Origin: Kappaphycus alvarezii
Taxonomy: Eukaryota > Rhodophyta > Florideophyceae > Gigartinales > Solieriaceae
Direction of reading: 5' to 3'
Assembly: GCA_002205965.3 (NCBI GenBank)
Contig: NADL03000662.1
Coordinates: forward strand, 1,488,001 to 1,552,000
Length of the DNA: 64,000 bases
The position numbers and the translations under genes were made by a program. Below the pieces are notes generated by a model. The model searched no databases. It was not told the origin of the DNA and saw only the letters and a program-made list of their open reading frames with translations. Below, one piece after another: positions 56,769 through 64,000 of this stretch (position 1 is its first letter; each line of letters begins with the position of its first letter).

Positions 56769-58310
56769 ATGGCCGGAGCGATTGCATCTCCGGACTGGGC
56801 GATATCTCAGTCCGTGCTTGAACCGGACGGTACTTACATTAATCGGCTTAACACTTTTTTGAGTCTGTGGGAGGGGGATGACGTTTCCATATGCTTCAAA
56901 TATGCTGCAAGACACAAGATCACTTCAACCTTCGTCCATGCATCCCGTATGGAGTGGGTAGGGGGTCCATTCCGTGCCATGATCCGGAGCGGATTTGCGG
57001 AACAACGAACAAAAGTAGTTTCGCTCTCTGAAGATGATGACCCCGAAGCCTTTTCTGTCATTCGAGACTTTCTTTACGCGAAGAGTATCTCACTTTCTGC
57101 AATTTCATTTTCGGTTTTACTCCGGACTGCCCGAGCCGCGCACCGTTGGCAGCTCACACACCTTTTTTCAGGAATACTCCATTTCATAGAAAATGAAGAC
57201 TTACTGGGAGCAGTAGATATCCTCTTGGACTCTGCAGATGTGTTTTCGTTACCTGATGTCCCTCGAAAAGTTTTACTGTATTTCTGGCATCGCGTTGGAG
57301 TTTACTTTGGGCACCTCAAGCTCACCAAACATGCTATTGTCAAGTCTCGCAAGTCAGAGCATTCAAGCAGCACAGGAGGCGGGAAGTCCTCTGGGAACGT
57401 GAGTGATAATGACAGCGATGAGCTAGATGGCGGAGAAGTACGGGGTCGTGAGAGTGTCACTCGCGAAGAGGTGCAAGACATGTCCAATAGGGATCAACGT
57501 TCGATACCTAAGTCAGTCGCGGGAGGCACTAGGTTGATGTTCCGTAAAACGGATGCAGCTGTCCCAAGTCCGTCCTCGCAAGTTGAAGCTGTGAATATAT
57601 GCCACGCAGTTGCAAATGGGTTGGACAGAGAGACGGAATGCACTAAACCTTCGGATAAGCTGCCGATAGAATCGGAACTTTGCCCGAGATTTCCGAGCCT
57701 CTGGGCACTAGCCCTCTCTCACGGTATGGTTGAGATCGCTCTGCAGAATATTCTGTTTTACTGGACTGGCTTTGATAGCTCCCTTTTGGATGTCGTGCTG
57801 CAATACCTTGAGCCTCGCATTAAAGAAGATGAAGTTATTTGCAGGCTCATTGCTCAGTTAAGCAGGAAAAGTGAAATTCTAGAGAAGAAATTGGAAAGTC
57901 CGACCCTGGATAGAAAATGCACCTCACGTGCTGTCCGACTCCTCGCGAAGACCTTGAACGGATCTAGATTTGGGAGACAAGAAATGCGATACAGCTGGAG
58001 GTTAGCTTTGGCCGAGGAGCAGGATTTTGTCAGAGACGTCTTTTTTTGTCCAGATTTACCTGCTGAATCAAACTGCACTCATCACGATGTTACTGAGGTG
58101 GCTTCAAGAATGATTGCGAGCGGGGGCCGCCTTGACCAAGGTGCTCGAAAGCGATCACGTCCGAGCAAGTATGAGCTTTTGTGTCAAAGCAGTGTGAGAC
58201 TGACATTGTCAGTAGGGTGTGACAGTGATGAGGCGGTAGTGTTGGTGTGCTGGAAGCCAGGCATTGTGTTTTTGACTCCAGTAACACACTTGCAGTATTG
58301 GTGGAAATAA
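56769..58310 (+). CDS. BTB/POZ domain protein
   Basis: 513 residues from ATG 56769 in the good context CAACAATGG. The frame is open further upstream, but only through the TACAGTA-rich leader and without an earlier ATG. A BTB/POZ domain spans about residues 36-142: DDVSICFKYAARHK, FVHASRMEWVGGPFRAMIRS, then VVSLSEDDDPEAFSVIRDFL and YAKSISLS, matching the family's Val-x-Phe...F.AH...L...S..F..M pattern and the later F...L.Y.Y element. A Ser/Asp-rich linker (about 195-230) and helical C-terminal half follow, with a basic cluster ARKRSRPSK (near 485) that could be a nuclear signal. BTB proteins often act as adaptors for CUL3 ubiquitin ligases or as transcription cofactors. The role here is unknown. 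Confidence 0.85.
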   Translation: MAGAIASPDWAISQSVLEPDGTYINRLNTFLSLWEGDDVSICFKYAARHKITSTFVHASRMEWVGGPFRAMIRSGFAEQRTKVVSLSEDDDPEAFSVIRDFLYAKSISLSAISFSVLLRTARAAHRWQLTHLFSGILHFIENEDLLGAVDILLDSADVFSLPDVPRKVLLYFWHRVGVYFGHLKLTKHAIVKSRKSEHSSSTGGGKSSGNVSDNDSDELDGGEVRGRESVTREEVQDMSNRDQRSIPKSVAGGTRLMFRKTDAAVPSPSSQVEAVNICHAVANGLDRETECTKPSDKLPIESELCPRFPSLWALALSHGMVEIALQNILFYWTGFDSSLLDVVLQYLEPRIKEDEVICRLIAQLSRKSEILEKKLESPTLDRKCTSRAVRLLAKTLNGSRFGRQEMRYSWRLALAEEQDFVRDVFFCPDLPAESNCTHHDVTEVASRMIASGGRLDQGARKRSRPSKYELLCQSSVRLTLSVGCDSDEAVVLVCWKPGIVFLTPVTHLQYWWK

Positions 58311-58866
58311 TGGACGATAATTGCAAGTGTGCTGGGAAGGACGCAAGATACCCTGGAAGCAGAGGGTGCCTCGGTCGGGAGATGTCTACCACTGCAGTTT
58401 GGGAAAAGGGTTTGGTGACTGTTAGATTGGAGGATGATCTGCTTGATGCTTATCGTAGCTCACACGGCAGTAACTGTTCTGTTACGATATCTTTAGTAGT
58501 GAAACTTTTGCCGTCTTGATACATTGAGGGGAAATCCGCGTACCCCTTCGCGCATTTCTAATATTTGAGCAATCAACACGGGACTTTATTCCTGCCGTCG
58601 GTCACCAAAGTTCGTACCCCAGAAAAATTGTTATGTTTCTCGAGAAAGACTCAATTGAGATTGACTTCCAAATGAAATCTTTAGATCATGTCCCCTCAAT
58701 CCTGAAAGGAAACCAACCAGCCTCCCTTTGACGCGAAAACTTACTTGGCTGTTTAGGCCAAGTACTTCACCATGGAGCCGCGTTCGGAGCACGCCAAGGC
58801 TTCCTGTAGAGTGTTACCTGTAGTCGGCTATCCACAATGCGGTACCGTACCTCTGATGAGGCGGGG
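58311..58866. other. 3' region of the BTB gene
   Basis: A second plus frame (58247-58519) overlaps the BTB end in another phase and reads GLVTVRLEDDLLDAYRSSHG. It could be an alternative C-terminus after splicing or a shift, but nothing shows this. The rest is intergenic. Confidence 0.35.
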
Positions 58867-59235
58867 AATTATTGGGTTATTTTAATGCATGGAAGATGTG
58901 GTCGGTTGTATCCACGCCGCTAATGCGTTATGCGTGCTAAGTCGTCGCTGATGGGTGACACTACAGTACATGACCTTCCTTCCAGGGCCGGCTCAATGCC
59001 AGCGAGCAGGCATGCCGCGTTGGACATGACGGCCGCGGCAGCGTGCCTTTGGGTAAGCACCGCTCTAACCATCCCATAGGTCTCCATCGCTCGAACGGCC
59101 ACGTTCCTCGCGACATCGGTTAGCACCGCGTACGCATCTGGGTGCCAGCCTCCAAGGGTGGATATTGGGATAGGCACAAGCGTTCCTCTAGTAGCCGTCG
59201 CGAGCAGTTGTTCATACAGTACCTTCTACAGTACA
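58867..59235 (-). mobile_element. LINE C-terminus with 3' tail
   Basis: The minus strand reads LVPIPISTLGGWHPDAYAVL, TDVARNVAVRAMETYGMVRA and HAAAAVMSNAACLLAGIEPA, with a stop at about 58920. The tail ACCGACCACATCTTCCATGC and ATTAAAATAACCC follows, shared with 14694-14800. Confidence 0.8.
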
Positions 59236-59639
59236 GTACGTTTGGCGGAGATGACTGCGTTGAGGGAGGTGAGTGGGTTGAAAGTCTGGTGAGGTGACGG
59301 CTGTGTGTTGCCCGTAAGCATTACTGTGCAGTACTGTACATGTACAGTAATGTACAGTACAGTACTGTAGGTCTCAATATCAAAGAAATTATCCAACATG
59401 AAAGATAGGTGGGGTTTGGTTGGGACACGTTTTCCTTAATTTTCAAACATCATGCATTACACTAGCCGGTCCGAGCTTACAGTTCGAAGCTTCATGTCGT
59501 CAAATGGCGGAGGTAATATTCGCAATGCATACACTTGTGTTTACGTGTGAAGATTTCGTTGGGTAGTAGTGAGAATGGGAGAACGTGTCGAAAACTTGCG
59601 AGTTGAGTGACAATGGTACAGTATGTACAGTATCCTATT
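59236..59639. other. Gap with TACAGTA cluster
   Basis: TACAGTACAGTACG at 59227-59242 and a dense run at 59322-59370 (GTACATGTACAGTAATGTAC core). No gene. Confidence 0.6.
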
Positions 59640-61830
59640 GAAGTGTCCAATTTCATTTGCAAAGATTCCTTCGTTACCCCTTTTCGTCTTCGCGGGGCAG
59701 CTTTGTAGACTCCCTCAGGGAACTGGTTAGTGTACTGGCTGCGCGGAAAGCACCAGAATCCCTGGCTCCGTGGATTGCAGGCGCCCCGTTGACCCACTAA
59801 CGGAGAAAGACAGCATGCCGCGAGCCATCGCTGCAGGGGAAACCCTAAGGAGATTGGCCAGTAGCTGCTTAATGACGAGAGAACGGGATCGAGCACCGTC
59901 ATACTTTCAACCCGTGCAGGCGGGAATTGCGACTACCGCAGGAGCTGATACTGTGGTGCATAGTGTCCGAAGAGTGGTAACAAGTTCGGAAACAGCCCCA
60001 ACCAAGCGCTCCTTCCGTCAACGTAAAGAATCCTTTCAACTTATGTAGCCGTACTTCATTTCTCCAGGGCACCCAAACCCATCTCCCTCAGTTGCTGAGA
60101 TAAACGATGTACTGCTACCACAATGATCCAGTCTACCCGTGGAAGGGCTATGAAATCATTTGCAGTGTCGTTGGCACCCAATAAGGCAATCCGGTGAGTG
60201 GGTTGTTATTTGACCTCGTTGTGCAACCAATGGCTTTAAAGATCAAGGAATTGATTTTACAGTCTGCAGGAGACGAGGAAACCGAACGATTCCTCTTGGA
60301 ATTATGTAACCACGATGACGGCTGCATTGCAGCCGACATAGATTCATGTAGAAGGTCATCGGCATTCTTTCACGACCGGAAGTAAGATGCCTGGACTTGC
60401 ATTTGTCCACCCAAAACTGGCAAATATGGCGGCCAACAGCGCCTGATGAATCGCTAAAGCCGCGTTATCCGCCCGAGAGGATTCAGGACTACAGCGACGG
60501 CACCACGGTTCTGAACGCACCAGTCGTCTCGAAACAGTTTATGGACAAATACATTGTACACGATCTGTATTCTCTAGAGCCGTTTCTGCACGCCGTATTG
60601 GAACTGCAAGAGGCACAAGTGTCGTTTCAGATCCTGCGCATTTGTTTTAGAGCTTGCAATCTTAGTCACCTCCTACAACTGGTCCCGCCGTCTTTTACTT
60701 CGGAAGAAGCAACATATTTCGACACCTTGATGGAATCTTCGATGCGCACACTTGCCGGCGGTGTCCTTAACAAGGACATTTTCAAAGAGGTGGAGCTGCC
60801 CCTCAACGCAATCGAGGGAAAAAACCTGACTTTGGGTGTAAGGCCTACCTCCGTGGAGGACATCGCAGCGACAGCTTTTCTGGCTTTAAATGACGCATCG
60901 AGCAAACTCTGTGCTCGTGCATCTCTAACCCTGTACTCTAACCCTTCTCAAAAGGGTGTAGCAAGAGGCGCGGGCAAGAGTTCATTGGCACGACGAAGCC
61001 TGGGCGACCGCCCCAAACCCGACCGCTCACAGCGACGCCGACGTCCGCCATCACATCCGTGGCTTAGCGTTCTGCCGCAGCCCTGCTGCGGCCTTTCTCT
61101 TCGCCCACCCTACGGCACCAATAAAGGTGCACACTGGCAGACCATGCTCCGTCGTCACCTCGGACTGCCAGTGTACGATGACTCGATGCCCCTCAACTGC
61201 CACCACTGTGACCGTCTCTTGGACACCCTCGGGGATCACGCCGCCGACCTCTGCTGCCTTGGTTTCGGCCGTCGTCACCCCCATGACTCGCTCTTTTATG
61301 CGTTTGCGACCCACGTTACCCACCCCGCGGGTCTGGATACTCTGCGCGAGGTTCCACTCCTCGTCCCGGGCACTGAGCTCCGGCCCGCCGATATCCTAGT
61401 ACAGCCCCCCCCATTGCGTGTGACATCACAGTCGTCTCGCCGTTCAAGGCCGCAGTGCGCACCAAGGCGACCCAGGTTGCCAGTGGCGCCGCAGAAGTGG
61501 CGGCCCGTGACAAGGTTACAACTCTGGAACGCAACCTCGCGCGACGCCTCCCCGCTCCCTCAACTGACCCATCTTCTGCGCCATACACGCCGAATTTCAC
61601 GTTTCGACCCTTGGCGTTTGATTCTCTGGGCGCCCCTTCCCCTGATACCATTGCGTTTATTGAGGAATTAGTTCGCGGATCGCGTGCAAGTGTCACTCGA
61701 CACCTGGTGTTATCCGCCGCCGTATCTACCAGCGACTGAGTTGCACCCTTTGGTCATCCATCGCTCAACCTACCCTGTCAGGAGCCCCGATGCGCATGGA
61801 CGACGACGTACATCCGGTTTGGTCTTAGCC
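59640..61830 (+). mobile_element. LINE retrotransposon, longest copy: reverse transcriptase and C-terminal module
   Basis: Order of segments: FVDSLRELVSVLAARKAPES, RAIAAGETLRRLASSCL (59820-59870), YFQPVQAGIATTAGADTVVH, VNVKNPFNL (palm Asp region, degraded), CYHNDPVYPWKGYEI, GNPVSGLLFDLVVQPMALKI (60185-60245), then the YxDD region as NHDDGCIAADID (60307-60345). The thumb follows with GTTVLNAPVVSKQF, LRICFRACNLSHLLQLVPPS and FDTLMESSMRTLAGG. Next come CHHCDRLLDTLGDHAADLC, GFGRRHPHDSLF, RPADILVQPP and TVVSPFKAAVRTKA. The first residue of YxDD is Asn. Stops (for example in TQ.GNP) and phase changes (near 60030, 60385 and 61410) make it inactive. No endonuclease or ORF1 is seen upstream. Confidence 0.88.
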
Positions 61831-62126
61831 GTATAGTTTGAACGTGCGCAGTCCCCAGTAGATAGTGAGTGTATTGAACTCTCCTCGTGTCTTACCATCT
61901 CCGACTACGAGCGTCACTACGTACTGGGAGGAAAAGGTTGGGTAATTTACATATTATTCGAAAACTAAGCACTCAGATGCCACTGACGTGTTTTTAGCCC
62001 GGAATTCTTGTTGCCGCCCATCAGGCGCAGACTCCCATTCAGCAGCTTCTGTTTTAAGAATCCTCCCACACAGAATACCCTGACAAACGCTGTCCACGTG
62101 GCGTTCATGGAGCAATTGCCCCAGGG
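61831..62126. other. Short gap between LINE copies
   Basis: 3' tail of the preceding LINE and unassigned sequence. No gene recognised. Confidence 0.4.
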
Positions 62127-63240
62127 TTGACAATTGTGCGCGAGCCTTCCACAACACCGCTACAAAACTCGAAAGGTTGGGTCTACTGGGCTGCTTATCC
62201 AGATTTGAACACGCAAATCCCGAACAAACAGTTGTCGTTATGGCAGTGGTACTTCTGCCAGCAGGGGCCCCGTTCCCGAAACAATGGTGCCCTGAAACTT
62301 TGGATATTAACGGGGATCACTTTACGCATTGTCGGTACGGAAGAGAGCGCATTGTCTGGCATGACAACCAAGATGCCCTTTTCGGAAGCGACGTCGCCAG
62401 CGCGGCAAGGCATCCCGTCATGGAGTGTAGACCTGCAACATTCCACAGAACAAGGCCCTACATCAAAGCAACAGAAGCGACAGGTGGCACGGACGTTTTC
62501 GACGTCTCGTTCGTCAACCCACTAGCCCCCTCCCACTGTCGGATTGGAAACTTCAGCCCCCTCACTAGTCTTGACGCCGCCACGTCAGACAAGGACTCAA
62601 AGTACCAAGGTTTCATTTCAGCCCTTTAGGCGCACGAGTGACACTACCCATTATCGTGAACACGTTTAGCATACACCGGGAGATAGCCGAACCGCACCTT
62701 TCAAATATTAAAGAACCAAATCGACTCCCCTTTTTGCACTGCACGAGAGGGCCAGGCTCCTCCTCATTCTACTCTCCTCTTTAGGAGGATGGCATCCGGA
62801 TGCTTTTTTCGTTGTCATGGGGCTGACAACAGCTGTTGCGAATAGAGCCATGGAGTATTTCTCGAGGACGAGATCAATTCTTTTGCAACGGCACCCCGCA
62901 CTAGTAGTCTCCTCTATCGCGGCCTGTTTCTTGTCTGGTCTCTCCACATCTTTCCAGATAGAATGAAGACGTCTGCCATCTCCTTTGTTACACAACGCCT
63001 TCCTCACAAACTCCCCTGGTTCTCAGCCTTCCCAGCTCCCACGCTAAATACACCCCTCATTTTCCTCTCGTACATGACATAGGCGAGTTGGGGTTGCAGA
63101 TAGATTGAAGACATCTGCCATCTCCTTTTTTACACAACGCCTTCCTCACAGACTCTCGTGGTTCTCAGCCTTCCGCGCTCCCACGGTAAACACACCCTTA
63201 CTTTCCTCTAGTACTTGACATAGGCGAGTTAGAGTTGAAC
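62127..63240 (+). mobile_element. Second LINE C-terminal module and 3' tail
   Basis: 62177-62629 shows CPETLDINGDHFTHCRYGRE then VWHDNQDALFGSDVASAARH and FDVSFVNPLAPSHC, a diverged version of the knuckle plus DVT module. After phase changes, 62775-62960 reads SLGGWHPDAFFVVMGLTTAV, ANRAMEYFSRTRSILLQRHP and ACFLSGLSTSF to a stop. The two modules differ in sequence from the 59.6-61.8 kb copy, so this is another subfamily. The tail contains a 142-bp tandem duplication. Confidence 0.8.
62956..63239. repeat. Tandem duplication, 142-bp unit x 2, in the LINE 3' tail
   Basis: 62956-63097 and 63098-63239 both begin AGATAGA.TGAAGAC and share ACACAACGCCTTCCTCACA, GGTTCTCAGCCTTCC and GACATAGGCGAGTT. Divergence is modest. 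Confidence 0.9.
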
Positions 63241-64000
63241 GAGGTAGTGTTTTAATGGCAACAGATGGGATAGACGCTGGTGGCGAGGCGGAAGTTCATC
63301 GTGGGAGATTATGGAGGACTGGGGGGACGAGAGGGCGCGACTGTGGAACCTCCATCCTTTTGCTTCCGTAGCTGATTTGCCAAGTGGGGATGAAGGAGGG
63401 TCAGGGGTTATGTTGGTGCCGTAGGGAAAGCCTCAGCCATACTTTTCGCGCTTACAAGGTCTCAGTTTATCAATGAAATTGTTGGGCGCCAGATGCAATA
63501 TGTTGGACATCAAGTGATCTGTCCATCCCCGACGAGAATTGGTGGCGGTGGATATTTGAATGTGAGGAGTCAGTTGCTGCCTGAGAGTGGCAACAGGGCA
63601 CCAAGGCTGTTATTCTAGCCGAGAAGGGTCCGAGAAAGGGGGATTGCTCCAGGAAGCGGGGTTTGGGCGGAGGAGGCAAGGTTAGTTCAGAGTTTTGATT
63701 ATTGGAGAGTGTGTGAAAGAAAAGGGTGAGCTAGCTTTTAGAAAGGTTTGCATGTTGTGAGGAAGAAGGGAGCATTCCTGGTAGACGACAAACGAGAGTG
63801 TGGTGGAGTTTGTCTGTTAACCTTCACTTCAGTGGACTTACGTTCTGCTTTCTGCGCGCCAATAAGTCTCTGCCGATTCTCGCTATCACGAAGATGCCCA
63901 GTCTCCGTCCTCGACCAAGAATAGGTTGGCCAGTTGGTTTCTATGTGCGTATGAAAAGAGGGTGAAGAAGGGCGCTGATGTATGGACGCAGAGGGTGAAC
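63241..64000. other. Right edge, no gene recognised
   Basis: GC-moderate sequence with short frames only, including a proline-rich minus frame (63470-63679). It may be part of a repeat that continues beyond the window. Confidence 0.4.

Noticed and set aside
58247-58519. Separate gene after the BTB gene
   Set aside because: The frame overlaps the BTB 3' end, starts without ATG at its edge and shows no domain; kept only as a possible alternative C-terminus.

Overview
The window is eukaryotic nuclear DNA. It has no operons, no bacterial ribosome-binding pattern, sparse single-exon genes and a dense layer of broken transposable elements. The Copia remnants are of the type with an RPLYGLCDSGDYW-like reverse transcriptase and an HNALGVGER-like integrase, as known from fungi, oomycetes and red algae. 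Together with compact intron-poor genes and a plant-type pathogen-related protein, this suggests a red alga of the Chondrus type. That assignment is inference; nothing in the window proves it.

Only four host-type genes are convincing: a pathogen-related (NTF2/SnoaL-like) protein at 11665-12432 (-), an F-box/leucine-rich-repeat protein at 30112-31707 (-), a paired C2H2 zinc-finger gene at about 55305-56139 (+) and a BTB/POZ protein at 56769-58310 (+). A truncated duplicate of the F-box gene lies at 25.1 kb.

Layout: 1-11 kb is Copia territory. A gag-protease piece with part of an LTR (-) is followed by an unrecognised coding block at 1.6-2.5 kb, an RT/RNase H piece (+), then a roughly 5.6-kb minus-strand element whose two LTR copies lie near 5.7-5.96 and 9.86-10.79 kb. 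11.6-12.4 kb holds the pathogen-related gene. 13.5-14.8 kb holds LINE tails and local repeats. 16.1-17.5 kb holds a Copia-like integrase and protease fossil. 22.2-23.9 kb looks like a decayed PIF/Harbinger element. 26.3-27.8 kb is a Tc1/mariner transposon with long terminal inverted repeats. 28.5-29.4 kb holds a TA-flanked MITE and LINE debris. 30.1-31.7 kb is the F-box gene. 34.9-35.4 kb is a second TA-flanked MITE. 36.3-44.8 kb is an AT-rich island with no recognisable genes. 46.9-49.4 kb holds an LTR-type gag fossil and two minisatellite-like arrays. 50.4-53.75 kb is a Harbinger element with convergent transposase and trihelix-like partner. 53.8-58.3 kb holds LINE debris, the zinc-finger gene and the BTB gene. 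58.9-63.2 kb is LINE-rich and contains the longest LINE copy, with reverse transcriptase and C-terminal knuckle/nuclease-like module.

Across the window a short motif, TACTGTA/TACAGTA, recurs at high density in intergenic DNA and is thin in the AT-rich island. No tRNA, rRNA or CRISPR was seen. The host genes show no evident functional linkage to one another; the common theme is repeat-driven gene islands with DNA transposons, LINEs and Copia fossils between them.
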